64,000 nt of DNA, taken from contig JAHBUQ010000002.1 of NCBI GenBank assembly GCA_019637995.1, positions 449,428-513,427 of the forward strand, read 5' to 3'. The DNA is from Ignavibacteriota bacterium. Lineage in GTDB: Bacteria > Bacteroidota > Ignavibacteria > Kapaibacteriales > UBA2268. The notes under the pieces are model-generated. The model had not been told where the DNA came from. It was given only the letters and a program-made list of their open reading frames with translations, and did not search any database. Position numbers and translations under genes: made by a program. This document shows positions 47,013-57,200 of this stretch, one piece after another; the stretch's first letter is position 1, and each line of letters begins with the position of its first letter.

Positions 47013-47354
47013 TTAAGCCTCAAGATCCTCAAGAGCTACTTCAATTGACGGATAAAACTCAAATACTTCATCAATTTTTGTCATACTCATTAAACTACGA
47101 ACAAAATCCCTTACTCCGATAAGTATCACAGGTATTTCATGTTCTTTTAGCTGACGGTTTGCAAGCAACAATGCACCAAGACCGGAACTGTCAATCGCAT
47201 CTACTTTAGACATATCAATTATCAGAGCATCTATATCCGGCTGTGCAAGGATTAACATCTTTGCTTTGAGCTCTGCAGATATAGAACTCTCTACTGTTTG
47301 ATCTTCAAGTTTGAAAATCACAACATTATCTTTGTGTTCAACGGTGTAATTCAT
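47013..47354 (-). CDS. STAS-domain anti-sigma factor antagonist-like protein
   Basis: Single STAS domain of 113 residues. The phosphorylation-loop motif IDSSGLGALLLA is intact (Ser56/Ser57 being the candidates for phosphorylation by a partner-switch kinase), and IPVILIGVRDFVRSLMSM forms the next strand-helix. In SpoIIAA/RsbV systems such proteins release a sigma factor from its anti-sigma kinase. No HATPase anti-sigma or PP2C phosphatase gene is adjacent, so its partner is elsewhere. It is divergent from the GT9 gene with a 75-bp gap. Confidence 0.92.
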   Translation of the reverse strand: MNYTVEHKDNVVIFKLEDQTVESSISAELKAKMLILAQPDIDALIIDMSKVDAIDSSGLGALLLANRQLKEHEIPVILIGVRDFVRSLMSMTKIDEVFEFYPSIEVALEDLEA

Positions 47355-47429
47355 AAATATTATTTTTATATGTTTTTAAATTGTGTTATTTTACATTATG
47401 CGAATTTACAATTTTTTTTACAAATATTT

Positions 47430-48473
47430 ATGAAAAATAGTCAAATTAGAAAAATTCTTGTCATAAGATTTAGTTCAATCGGCGATATTGTTTTAACAAC
47501 CGGATTTGTTAGACTTCTCAGAAGCAAATTTCCGGATGCAAAAATTGATTTTTTGCTTCATAAACCATTCAGAAAAATATTTGAGAACAATCCATATATT
47601 GACCAAATAATCACTTGCGAAAAGAATGCAACAGACTCGGCAATTAGTCTTTTGAAAAGTAATATAGATAAAAAGCAAGGAATTTATGACATAATATTTG
47701 ACCTTCAAAATAATTCAGTAAGCAAATATTTTTCTGAGGATTTTGCCACAACCGTTCATAAGGTAGATAAAAGACGTGTATTTAAACTTGAACTCGTTTG
47801 GCTTAAGAAAGGTATAGGCGAAAATTATCCCCATATTTTTGATATTTATAACGAACTTTTCAAAGATTATGATATTGCAGATGATAATTTAGGACTTGAG
47901 TTTTGGTTACCATCTGACAAAGCAAAACAAATATATTCACCACATCAGCGAAATTACATAAGCAAAAGCAAGTTAAATATTACTGTTGCACCTGGAGCTC
48001 ATTACAAGACTAAACAGTGGGGATATCTTAATTATGCCCACTTACTCAGGAAATTACAACCAATTGTCGGAAAAGTCACAATCATAGGTGGTGTTAATGA
48101 CTCCAAATATGCCGGAAAAATAATAGAATTAAATCCGGGTATGATTGATATGTGCGGGAAAACTGATCTTCAGCAAACTTGCGAAATTATTGACCAATCA
48201 GACCTTCTGATTACTAATGATACCGGTGTCATGCATATTGCTGCAGCCAGGAAAGTGCCTGTAGTTGCGTTTTTTGGTTCATCTGTACGTGAGTTGGGGT
48301 TTGAACCCTTTAGAGTTGCAAATTTGATTCTTGAGTCAGAACAATCTTGTAGACCATGCTCTCATATCGGTAGGAACTTCTGTCCTCTGCTTCATTTCAG
48401 ATGCATGAAACAAATCCAGCCGGATTATGCTTATGAAAATATAAGGATATTTATTAAACAAGTTTATGGCTAA
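47430..48473 (+). CDS. glycosyltransferase family 9 protein (second, heptosyltransferase-like)
   Basis: GT-B enzyme of 347 residues from ATG 47430, where the family N-terminus begins (KILVIRFSSIGDIVLTTGFV); the frame is open further upstream but reads unlike protein. The C-domain contains VAPGAHYKTKQWGYLNYAHL, LLITNDTGVMHIAAARKVPV (the donor site) and a Cys-rich tail segment RPCSHIGRNFCPLLHFRC. The sequence differs clearly from the first GT9 at 25111-26130, so they are not a recent duplication. It probably adds heptose or another sugar to LPS core. Confidence 0.9.
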   Translation: MKNSQIRKILVIRFSSIGDIVLTTGFVRLLRSKFPDAKIDFLLHKPFRKIFENNPYIDQIITCEKNATDSAISLLKSNIDKKQGIYDIIFDLQNNSVSKYFSEDFATTVHKVDKRRVFKLELVWLKKGIGENYPHIFDIYNELFKDYDIADDNLGLEFWLPSDKAKQIYSPHQRNYISKSKLNITVAPGAHYKTKQWGYLNYAHLLRKLQPIVGKVTIIGGVNDSKYAGKIIELNPGMIDMCGKTDLQQTCEIIDQSDLLITNDTGVMHIAAARKVPVVAFFGSSVRELGFEPFRVANLILESEQSCRPCSHIGRNFCPLLHFRCMKQIQPDYAYENIRIFIKQVYG

Positions 48474-48843
48474 AAGACTTATAATTTGTCGATTCTGAGC
48501 TGAACCAAATATTTCAAGGTTACAGTTTGCCAAAACGATAGGTTTAGATCAGTATAGGCTTTGTTTTAGAATTCATATATCCTTTGCCAACTCAACATTC
48601 ACTTCGAGCCGGACAAATATTATTGATTATTTGAAATGTCAATACTATATAACTTCGAATAAAAGGTACACTTATAAGCGACTTAATATTTACATTGCTG
48701 GTTTCTTACACAATTGATTGCTATAATTACAATTTTAAACATATATTTATTTGTAATTCTTTTGAGATTAGACTTAAAAGAAGTAATTTTGTAGTTGATA
48801 AAAAAGCAAATTAGAAAAAACTATTTTATTTAGGAGTTAAGAA
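48474..48843. other. intergenic region upstream of gcvPA
   Basis: About 370 bp, AT-rich. Apart from the promoter at 48761-48791 I see no gene. There is no glycine-riboswitch-like GGAGAG core in the leader, which would be only about 45 nt from the predicted start of transcription. Confidence 0.5.
48761..48791 (+). promoter_or_regulatory. predicted Bacteroidota-type promoter of the gcvPA run
   Basis: TTTG (48761-48764), 19 nt, TAATTTTG (48784-48791): an exact match to TTTG-N19-21-TAnnTTTG. The gcvPA start is 53 nt further on and has AGGAG 7 nt before its ATG. Confidence 0.6.
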
Positions 48844-50184
48844 ATGAATTTTATCCCTTCAACGGATATAGAAAGAAAGAAAATGCTTGATACTATTGGC
48901 ATTGATAGCATTGATGATTTACTGCAAAACATACCTCCACAGGTTAAGCTTACACAACCACTGAATTTACCACCTGCACTTTCAGAATTTGAAGCAATGA
49001 AGTTATTGAGAGAATATTCCAAAAAGAATATGACCGCTGATACTCATGTTTGTTTCATGGGTGGCGGTGCTTATGACCACTTCATACCTTCAATTGTAGG
49101 CGCTGTTCTTAATAAACCGGAATTCAAAACTGCCTATACGCCTTATCAGGCTGAAGTTTCACAGGGAACGCTTCAGGCGATGTATGAATTCCAGAGTATG
49201 ATAGCTGAGCTAACAAGTATGGATGTATCAAATGCTTCACTTTATGATGCAGGAAGCGGTCTTGCAGAAGCATGCTTCATGGCAAATGCACACAATAGAA
49301 AATCCGAATTCCTTTACGCCGGGACAGTCAATCCAAACTATGTGACTGTCACAAATACAATAACTGCCGGAAGAAACTATACATTCAAGCATTTTGTTAA
49401 AGAAGACGGTACAGCAGACCTCGAAGGACTTGCAGCCGCTATGAATGAAAATACGGCGGGTGTAATAGTTCAGATGCCTAATTTTCTGGGTAATCTTGAA
49501 GATGTATTTGAAATAGAAAAAATTGCTCATTCTAAAAAAGCCTTATTTATTGTGGTTGTTAATCCAATGTCACTTGGAATTATTGAAGCTCCCGGCAGTT
49601 ACAATGCAGATGTTGTAGTTGGTGAAGGACAACCATTCGGAATTCCTATGAATTTTGGCGGACCATATTTAGGATTATTTGCCTGCAAAAACGAATTTGT
49701 TCGTAAAATCCCCGGACGTCTCGCAGGCGTAACTGAAGACCTCGATGGTAAAAGATGTTTTGTTTTGACACTTCAAACACGTGAGCAACAAATTAAGCGC
49801 GAAAAAGCAACTTCCAACATTTGTACAAATCAGGGTTTATTTATGCTTGCTGCTACTGTATATATGGAAACTATGGGCAAGCAGGGCATTAAGGAAGTCT
49901 CTGAACAGTGCTTCAGAAAAGCTCATTATGTTGCTGAAGAGATTTCAAAAATCAAAGGCTTTGAGCTCATAAATGATAAGCCATTCTACAATGAATTTGC
50001 TGTAACTACTCCCGTTCCGTCCGGAGAAATTACTAAAAAAGCATTGGATGAAGGATTCATTGCCGGACTTGATGTAACAGCTCAGAATAATGGCAAACCT
50101 ACACTTCTGATTGCTGTAACCGAAAAAAGAACAAAAGAACAAATGGATGATTTTATTAATTTCCTTAAGAAATTTGCTAAATAA
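48844..50184 (+). CDS. gcvPA: glycine dehydrogenase (decarboxylating) subunit 1
   Basis: N-terminal half of the glycine-cleavage P-protein, 446 residues, as a separate polypeptide. It works with a GcvPB subunit, which carries the PLP lysine, to decarboxylate glycine and load the H-protein. Typical sequence: FIPSTDIERKKMLDTIGIDS, FMGGGAYDHFIPSIV, YTPYQAEVSQGTLQAMYEFQ, SLYDAGSGLAEACFMA and REQQIKREKATSNICTNQGL. Length is normal for the split form. gcvPB, gcvH and gcvT are not in the window. A consensus promoter lies upstream, and a short-gap run of four genes follows. Confidence 0.96.
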   Translation: MNFIPSTDIERKKMLDTIGIDSIDDLLQNIPPQVKLTQPLNLPPALSEFEAMKLLREYSKKNMTADTHVCFMGGGAYDHFIPSIVGAVLNKPEFKTAYTPYQAEVSQGTLQAMYEFQSMIAELTSMDVSNASLYDAGSGLAEACFMANAHNRKSEFLYAGTVNPNYVTVTNTITAGRNYTFKHFVKEDGTADLEGLAAAMNENTAGVIVQMPNFLGNLEDVFEIEKIAHSKKALFIVVVNPMSLGIIEAPGSYNADVVVGEGQPFGIPMNFGGPYLGLFACKNEFVRKIPGRLAGVTEDLDGKRCFVLTLQTREQQIKREKATSNICTNQGLFMLAATVYMETMGKQGIKEVSEQCFRKAHYVAEEISKIKGFELINDKPFYNEFAVTTPVPSGEITKKALDEGFIAGLDVTAQNNGKPTLLIAVTEKRTKEQMDDFINFLKKFAK

Positions 50185-50189
50185 CTGAG

Positions 50190-50501
50190 ATGATTAATTT
50201 TAAAAATATTTTTAATAACCCGAAACGCCGAGCAATCATAATCGGCGTTTCAGTTATTATGATATTTTTTGCTGTAATTTTATTTTCAGATTATGGGCTT
50301 TTGAACCGGTTCAAACTTGAGTACAAGAAACTTACATTAAAAAGAGAAATCGAAGAGAAAAACCGAATAAGTGATTCACTTCGTCAGGAAATTGAACTGC
50401 TGAAAAGCGATCCCGCTACAATCGAGCGTATAGCCCGTGAGAAATACGGTATGAAGCGTAAAAATGAGGAAGTTTACTATTTACCTAAGGAAGAACAATA
50501 A
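50190..50501 (+). CDS. septum formation initiator family protein (FtsB/DivIC-like)
   Basis: Small bitopic division protein of 103 residues: a short basic N-terminus, one membrane helix (about 13-32, RAIIIGVSVIMIFFAVILFS), then a coiled coil (about 45-72) and the family end motif RIAREKYGMKRKNEEVYYLP. FtsB/DivIC proteins form a complex with FtsL and FtsQ at the septum. It starts 5 bp after gcvPA and overlaps the ROK gene by 1 nt. Confidence 0.88.
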   Translation: MINFKNIFNNPKRRAIIIGVSVIMIFFAVILFSDYGLLNRFKLEYKKLTLKREIEEKNRISDSLRQEIELLKSDPATIERIAREKYGMKRKNEEVYYLPKEEQ

Positions 50502-51442
50502 TGCTCTTAGGAATAGATATTGGCGGTACAAGCATTAAAGCAGGCATTTTTGATTATGACTTTAAATTATTTAATAAATTCAAGATTCCTTACCTTGAAA
50601 ATGCAAAATCCCGGGATTTTCCGGAATATTTAATTGATGAATTATTTAATTTAATCAATAGTTCAATTGAGAATTTTCCTAATATTGAAAAAATCGGATT
50701 TGGCGTTCCGGGAGTCGTAAGCAGAGAAGGCGTTATAAAAGTCGCTCCAAATATGTTAGGAATTGTAGATTTTCCAATTAAGCAACTTATTAAATCAAGA
50801 ATCAATCTTCCAATTGCAATTGATAATGATGCCAATGTGGCTGCACTTGCTGAATTAAAATTAGGTAGCGGACTTGAATATCAACACTTCGTTTACGTTA
50901 CTTTAGGAACAGGAATTGGCAGTGCTATTATTTCAAATAGTGAAATTTTCAGGGGCAGCAGCGGTGGTGCCGGTGAAATTGGTCATACGATAATTGACTA
51001 CACAAATACCAGGTATGACTCCCGCAGCTATAGAATTGGTACAATTGAAGTTTTAGCCGGAAGGCAGGGAATATTGAATTTAGCTGCTGAAATTCTTCCC
51101 GACTATCCAAATTCGAAATTAAATGATTATGATAATATTGATGTCGGCGAGATAGCAGGTGATGCTGAATCAGGTGACTTAGCCGCGTTGAAAATACTGA
51201 AAATCACAGGCGAAAGAATCGGTACGGCACTTGTAAATTCAGCTAATATTCTTGATATTCCTACTTTCATTATTGGTGGAGGTATATCGCAATCACAAAT
51301 TTTAATCAACGAAATTGAAAAAATATTAAAGTTAAGAAGTATACCTTCAATATCCGAACGGGTAAAAGTTATTAAAGCTAAGTTTATTCAGGACACAGGT
51401 ATTTTTGGCGCAGCAGTTCTTGCTAAATATTACGCAAATTAA
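50501..51442 (+). CDS. ROK-family protein, probable sugar kinase
   Basis: Cytoplasmic protein of 313 residues with the ASKHA/ROK fold, likely a glucokinase or N-acetylhexosamine kinase. The phosphate loop GIDIGGTSIKAG (4-15), catalytic Asp110 in AIDNDANVAALAE, LGTGIGSAII (135-144) and the ExGH site GGAGEIGHTIID (155-166) are present. No helix-turn-helix precedes the kinase domain, so it is not an NagC/Xyl-type repressor. The usual zinc motif CxCGxxGCxE after GH is missing: residues 167-190 contain no Cys. The start ATG overlaps the stop of the FtsB-like gene. Confidence 0.88.
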   Translation: MLLGIDIGGTSIKAGIFDYDFKLFNKFKIPYLENAKSRDFPEYLIDELFNLINSSIENFPNIEKIGFGVPGVVSREGVIKVAPNMLGIVDFPIKQLIKSRINLPIAIDNDANVAALAELKLGSGLEYQHFVYVTLGTGIGSAIISNSEIFRGSSGGAGEIGHTIIDYTNTRYDSRSYRIGTIEVLAGRQGILNLAAEILPDYPNSKLNDYDNIDVGEIAGDAESGDLAALKILKITGERIGTALVNSANILDIPTFIIGGGISQSQILINEIEKILKLRSIPSISERVKVIKAKFIQDTGIFGAAVLAKYYAN

Positions 51443-51487
51443 TCTGCTTCGTCTTATTATTTAAAATATAAATCAGGAGAAATTATT

Positions 51488-51868
51488 ATGAAAGAAATTA
51501 TTTTAACAAATGCAGCACCTGCACCTATAGGACCTTACTCTCAAGCCGTTAAAGTTGAAGGCAAATTTCTGTTTATTTCAGGTCAGATTCCATTTAAAGC
51601 TGATGGAACTCTATCAGGTGATGATATTACGACTCAAACTCATCAGGCAATTCAAAATATTCAGGCAATTTTGGAAGCTGCCGGCTGCACAATTGATGAT
51701 GTAGTAAAAACAACCGTACTCATGCTTGATATGAATGATTTTGCAACTATGAACGAAATTTATAATCAGTATTTCGGTTCAAGCAAGCCGGCAAGAGCGG
51801 CATATCAGGTTGCAAGGCTTCCAAAAGATGTAAAAATTGAAATTGAAGCAATTGCAATAACAAAATAA
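51488..51868 (+). CDS. RidA-family enamine/imine deaminase
   Basis: Cytoplasmic trimeric enzyme of 126 residues that hydrolyses reactive 2-aminoacrylate-type intermediates released by PLP enzymes. The active-site residues are present: Tyr17 in PIGPYSQAV, Arg103 in [13 protein letters not shown] and Glu120 in IEIEAIAI, as in RidA proper rather than in non-catalytic relatives. TCAGGAG lies before its ATG. Being in the same run as gcvPA, it may protect PLP enzymes during amino-acid breakdown. Confidence 0.94.
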   Translation: MKEIILTNAAPAPIGPYSQAVKVEGKFLFISGQIPFKADGTLSGDDITTQTHQAIQNIQAILEAAGCTIDDVVKTTVLMLDMNDFATMNEIYNQYFGSSKPARAAYQVARLPKDVKIEIEAIAITK

Positions 51869-51872
51869 TCTA

Positions 51873-52397
51873 ATGAAAAAATTCATTATATCAATATTGT
51901 TTATATTTATTTATGCTTTGTCATTTCAAATTCTCAGAGCCGATGAGAATCCCGAGAATAAGAAAAGCGATAAAAAAGTTAGTCAATTCAAGATGACAAA
52001 ATCAACAGGGGGCGCTATATGGCGCTCTCTGGCTGTACCGGGTTGGGGTCAGGTTTATGTCGAAAGCTACTGGAAAGCACCAATTTTTTTTGTTGCATCA
52101 GGCACATTAGTATATTTTATAATTGACAACCAGCTTAAATTTAATGATTATGACAACAGACTTTCAGCCTTGGAAAAAGGCACTGCCGATTATAACCTCG
52201 CAAAATCTTACCGCGAGTTTTACCGCGATAATCGTGATATGAGCGGGTTCTATTTCCTGGCAGTTTATATACTTGCAGCAGTTGATGCTTATGTTGGAGC
52301 ACATTTATACGATTTTCAGGTTGATGACAACCTGTCAATGAATTTTAATTTTGCTCCACTTCCTATTCCTGCAGTAAGTATCAGAATAAAATTTTAA
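51873..52397 (+). CDS. DUF5683-type membrane protein
   Basis: A 174-residue protein of unknown function common in Bacteroidota relatives. Signal peptide about 1-23, a basic linker, then the hallmark WRSLAVPGWGQVYVESYWKA followed by a membrane helix (PIFFVASGTLVYFIIDNQLK) and a second helix (GFYFLAVYILAAVDAYVGAH). The C-terminus LSMNFNFAPLPIPAVSIRIK ends in beta structure. It starts 4 bp after ridA and ends the gcvPA run. Confidence 0.8.
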   Translation: MKKFIISILFIFIYALSFQILRADENPENKKSDKKVSQFKMTKSTGGAIWRSLAVPGWGQVYVESYWKAPIFFVASGTLVYFIIDNQLKFNDYDNRLSALEKGTADYNLAKSYREFYRDNRDMSGFYFLAVYILAAVDAYVGAHLYDFQVDDNLSMNFNFAPLPIPAVSIRIKF

Positions 52398-52437
52398 AAA
52401 ATTTTATTCATTAAATTATATTACATCAATACACAAA

Positions 52438-54087
52438 TTAAAACTCATCAAATCTGAGAGTAAATCTAACAAAATGGTCAATTTCACTATTTATTGAATA
52501 TAATGTATAATGAACCATAAAATTAAATCCCCGAAAAAATTCATAGCCCGTTTTTAAATCTAAAGTCGTTAAGTATTCAGCATCACCATCCATAAACAAA
52601 TATCCAAGCGTTGGGTCGCCCGGGCGATGAGTTTGAAGCGCTGAGCCGCCAACATTTTTAATTAATTCACCATCCTCATCAAACACATTTCTGCCCCATC
52701 GCCTGTAGGAAACAGCGAACTCGAGCGGATACCGATTTCCCCACCAATAATTTCCAAAGAATGTAAATCTGTCTGAGTTTGGCTGTAAGTAAGAGCTTAC
52801 AATATAGCTATCATGTGTCATTGAGTTCTGAATATTGAAATGAGAGAAAGTAAATGGTTCAACTCTCGTATATTCAACACCAAAATCAAAAGGGATCGTC
52901 GGACTATACATTACACCAAGATTCCATGCGGCTTTATTTCCCCAATAACCTTTTCCGATATTTGAAAAAATCACATCATCAAGAAAGTATGTGCCTTTAA
53001 CCTGCACACCATCAACTATTCTTACTGTTGCATCAATACCCATTCCGGCATTATCTCTGTCTCTGAGTGCATGTTCGAGCGATTTTAGAAAACTTAGAGG
53101 ATTCAGATAGCCCAAATCATAAAATCTATCGGAATAAATTATATTCTCGAAGAAAGATATCTCACCCCATGATGGTCTGACCGATAATCTGTGTGTTACC
53201 ATATATTTTGGTACAAACTTTACATTTGGTCCTGTCTCCCAGCCAAAGTAGGTCTGAGGAAGCGAGAGAAGTGATGCATGCATAAATTTATACTCAAATC
53301 CTTTAGTTCTTGCTCCAATTACAATTGCATCAAAAGCCGGCGGGTTATCAGACATTATAAGACGCTGCTTAAAGCCGGCACCGGTCAGACGTGATTCCCT
53401 GCCAATTCCTGCATAGAACCAATCATGCTGGTATCTGATATGAGATTCGGTATAATCAATATCACTTTCCAAAACTGCAAACTTTATATTTTGGGAATAT
53501 TTCATGTCAGTGAGAGCTAATTCCCTATTGCCATTGAGCAATGCTCCATTTGTAACTTGGAGGTTGAAACCAAGCGAATTTCCAAGTGTTCCAAAAAGTC
53601 TGAATCCAAGATGCCCTAAAAATGCTTTATCAAATCCGTCGTTGTTATTTCTTGTCATAAGTTCTGCTGATGCAAGTGGTATAAAACTTGCTGAATGGGT
53701 AGAGTCTTTGTATCTGTAAATAAATTTTTCATCATCAGTCAAAAGACCCGAAAAAAGTATTTGAGTGCTGTCAGTAGAGCTTGGGAAAACTATACGAGAC
53801 GTTTGACTATTTATCCCAAATTCTATCAAATATCTTCTTAAAGTATTCCTTTCTGAATCACTTAGAAGTGTATCGTTTTCATTAATCATCTTAAGAGCTT
53901 CAATAACCTGACCTCTTTGCAAAGGCAAATCATTGAGTGACATATTTGGTAGAAAACCGCGGGCTTCAGCCCTTTCGAGATACTGATAAACAGGATGCGA
54001 AATCTGTAAATTTTCTACTTGCGAAAATGCTACCTGCAAATTAAGACTAAATAAGCAAATTATTATAATTGTTATATCTCTGATCAT
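52438..54087 (-). CDS. Wzi-like capsule-assembly outer-membrane protein
   Basis: Predicted 549-residue outer-membrane barrel. Signal peptide 1-22 (VAFSQ). N-terminal helical part contains HPVYQYLERAEARGFLPNMS, a segment common in this family, followed by beta strands throughout (LGHLGFRLFGTLGNSLGFNL, WFYAGIGRESRLTGAG) and RFYDLGYLNPLSFLKSLEHA, the motif by which I recognise Wzi-type proteins. It ends in HFVRFTLRFDEF. Wzi holds capsular polysaccharide on the surface in enteric bacteria; here the ligand is unknown and the nearest polysaccharide genes are 10 kb away. Confidence 0.75.
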   Translation of the reverse strand: MIRDITIIIICLFSLNLQVAFSQVENLQISHPVYQYLERAEARGFLPNMSLNDLPLQRGQVIEALKMINENDTLLSDSERNTLRRYLIEFGINSQTSRIVFPSSTDSTQILFSGLLTDDEKFIYRYKDSTHSASFIPLASAELMTRNNNDGFDKAFLGHLGFRLFGTLGNSLGFNLQVTNGALLNGNRELALTDMKYSQNIKFAVLESDIDYTESHIRYQHDWFYAGIGRESRLTGAGFKQRLIMSDNPPAFDAIVIGARTKGFEYKFMHASLLSLPQTYFGWETGPNVKFVPKYMVTHRLSVRPSWGEISFFENIIYSDRFYDLGYLNPLSFLKSLEHALRDRDNAGMGIDATVRIVDGVQVKGTYFLDDVIFSNIGKGYWGNKAAWNLGVMYSPTIPFDFGVEYTRVEPFTFSHFNIQNSMTHDSYIVSSYLQPNSDRFTFFGNYWWGNRYPLEFAVSYRRWGRNVFDEDGELIKNVGGSALQTHRPGDPTLGYLFMDGDAEYLTTLDLKTGYEFFRGFNFMVHYTLYSINSEIDHFVRFTLRFDEF

Positions 54088-54283
54088 TGAATACTTTCCA
54101 CAGTTAAATTTGTCATAGAATTATATTTATAAGGAAATACCTTTTCTCATATTTGTATATTCAAAAATATATATTTTTTTTAAATATTTATATATTTAAG
54201 TTGTTTTTTCTATTAAACTTTTCAATGTTTTTTTGCTTTTCATTAACAATCCTCCATATTATTTGGACTGACTTCAAATCCAA

Positions 54284-57200
54284 TCAAACCCACCAACGCA
54301 AGACGCTCTGCCGGAATAAATCCAACAGAGCGTCTGCCTATTAGTCGTCTCAGCACCTGAATTAATCAGGTCTAAGCATTTGGGTTATTTTACTACGTTG
54401 ACGTTGCTTATAAGCATTACATCACCGCTGCGCAATACTACCTGATATACACCACTTGCGAGGTCTTTTGCATCTACGTTAAGTATGTGCTGACCGGCTG
54501 TCTGCATGCCGCTGTAAAGTCTTGCAACTTCTTTGCCGCTTGCATCTACAAGTGTGATTTCCACATTTGCTGACTGGCTCATTGTGTATTCGATTGTACT
54601 TTCGCTGCGTACAGGATTTGGTCTTGCCTGTCCGAGTTCGATTACGCCGCTTAAACCGGTTAGTGTTACTGTGCGTTCGTCACTGTATGAGAAACTGCCG
54701 TCACGGTCTAATGCTTTCAAACGGTAGATGTATGTCTTGCCGTATTCTACGTTGTTATCTACTACAGGTCCGTAGTTTAATGTTACTGAGCTGTTGCCTG
54801 CTGCTTCCATTTCTGCTATCTTAGTAAAGAAGTTGCTACCCTGAGCTGCTTTCTCTACTTCGAAGCGGGATGTATTTAGCTCGCTTGCTGTTGCCCAGCT
54901 GATATCTACTCTCTTGCCGGCTGCTTTTGCATCGAAGCTTAAGAGTTCTACAGGTACAACTGTACCGTCGTTTCTTTCCATAAAGTCGAAGCTGGCACGA
55001 AGTACTGTTTCGATATCTGCAAAGTGACGCCAGTCTATACCAAGATATACTACGTTTGAAGTAAGTGTTGTAGTTGCAATACCGCCGATTCTTGCTGCAT
55101 CCGGCCATTCAGGGTTCTGTACGCTGTTGTAACGGAATGCCATCTGGCTGATACCGTTTCCGGTATTGACGATGTTCATTAATGCAGGCTGTGGATACAT
55201 ATCTCCGGCTACGCCTGTTGCCATTACTTCCATTACTACATCACGTCCTACTGCTATACCTGTTACATTACGACCGCTGTAGTTGCTGCCTGCTCCAAGT
55301 GGATTACCTGGATGACGGTATTCTCCACGAAGGATGTTGGTTACATATACTTCGTCTGCATCGTCTATGTTGACGTTGTTTCTTACCATTTCTTCACTGC
55401 CGATAAGAAGGTTTTTCTTCTCTGATACATTACCTGCTTCTACGAAGTTTGTGAGATTGAGTTTTTCAAGACGGCTTAATGTCTTGTTGTGACCATCTGA
55501 CCAAATCATTGAACGATAAATTGTATAGTCTACGTTGCGTGGTTCCCAGCCATAACGGTTGAATAAGTCAAAGTCGTAACGTGCTGCTATAAGGTCGATT
55601 TCCCAGTTAAGCTGCTTCATACCTTCTTTGATTTGTTCGTAGTTTAAGCCATAAGCAAGTTCATCTGCTGTTGGTGTTACGCCCGCTGCAAAGTGCTGCT
55701 GGTTGCTGACCAAGAAACGGATACCACTGCGCTGTATATAGAAACGTGAGATCTTTTCTGTTGCGTTGTTTGAGTTGAACTCATCAGGATCTGTACTTAC
55801 TACTATACGGTAGCGTGGAGTTACGTTTGCTTCCATTCCGAGGAACTGTGAAGGTACGGAATAGTTCTGGTTGCGTAAGTCGTTGTATGTTTCAGGTACG
55901 AAGTCATTGCCGATACCGTCACCGATATTGAAGCTGACTTCCAGGTTTTCTGTTGCATCTAAGTCTATTTGACGCTCTACTGGACCAAATGCTAAGGCAA
56001 ATGTTCCGTTTGGCATTTCGCGATAGATGTTGACATAAAGTTTCTTGTTGAAGACAGGCATATTACCGCTGTTGCGTACTATGGCTTTTACTTCTACAGG
56101 AGCTGTGGTCATTAAGTATTCGGCATCGCTGAACATACCATCTGTTGCACGGTAAGTACCGGGTTCGGTTATTACAAGCATTTCTGCATCGTGGTTGTAA
56201 AGTGCACCATTGAATTCTACTGCACCGATGTCATATCTGCCACCTGCTACACCACGGATATTACCATAAATGTCATGTGTTACTTCGTCTAATCTTTCAC
56301 CGCGACGGGTTAGGACTGAACCTTTTGTATTTGTACGCAAACGGATTTCTTCTGGATAGCTACCCATAAAGTAATGGTCATTGATGAAGTTACCGGTTGA
56401 GATTGAGTTAAGTTCGCTCTTGGTTGCCATCTGCCACTGTGTTAAAGTACGGTATTCGTTACGGGCTCCCGTTTCGATTACGCGGGTCTTGAAGTCTGTG
56501 TAGATGTGACGGTATGCTGAGATGTTTGCGTTACCGAACCAGTATGCGTTACGGTCTGCTACAAGACCGTCTTTTTCAGGATAGTCGCCATGATAGAAGA
56601 TACCTGAAGCTACTTCATTGCCTGCATTTACTGTTGCATCATTTACTGCGATTGCATTATTGAGCAAATGTAATCCGCGTGCTTGCTGTATGCCGATACC
56701 TGCTACATTTGAGGCATTATTTATACCATCTTCTGTGATAAGGATTGTATTGTTGGCAATGGTTGAGCTGCGGATGAAGTAGTCTGCATAGTTTGGTGTA
56801 ATCATACGGGCTACAGGATCTGCTACTTTTAGGTTACGCTGTGTCAGCATGTGAATACCCGCACGCATTGTATTTGCGTTCTGTGCGTTGAGTTTCCACA
56901 TTGCATTGTTCATTACATTGATATTGTCTTCGACAGGAGGGAATACTCTGAATTCTGTTCCCACCTGATATTTGTTGGCGTTCTGATCTACTAAGATACC
57001 ATATACTGCCTGGTTACCGCGTACGTTGTGGATTGCGTTTCCGTCAATATTGAGGTCATAGTTATTGTAGCCAAGGAAGTTTTGGGTTGCATTACCACCT
57101 GCGATAATACCTGCTGCAAATGCTCCGCCGTCACCTTTGACATCAAAGATTACGTTGTTCTTTACATTTGCTTTTGCTTCGTTACCTACGACTACACCTG

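Noticed and set aside
47382-47407. dif-like half site TTATGCGAA between the STAS and GT9 genes, 1.4 kb from the Xer gene
   Set aside because: Read on the minus strand, TTCGCATAATGTA resembles a XerC half-site and spacer, but the other arm does not match the XerD consensus. A single half-site in AT-rich DNA is expected by chance.
48792-48843. glycine riboswitch before gcvPA
   Set aside because: The leader after the predicted promoter is too short and has no glycine-aptamer core.
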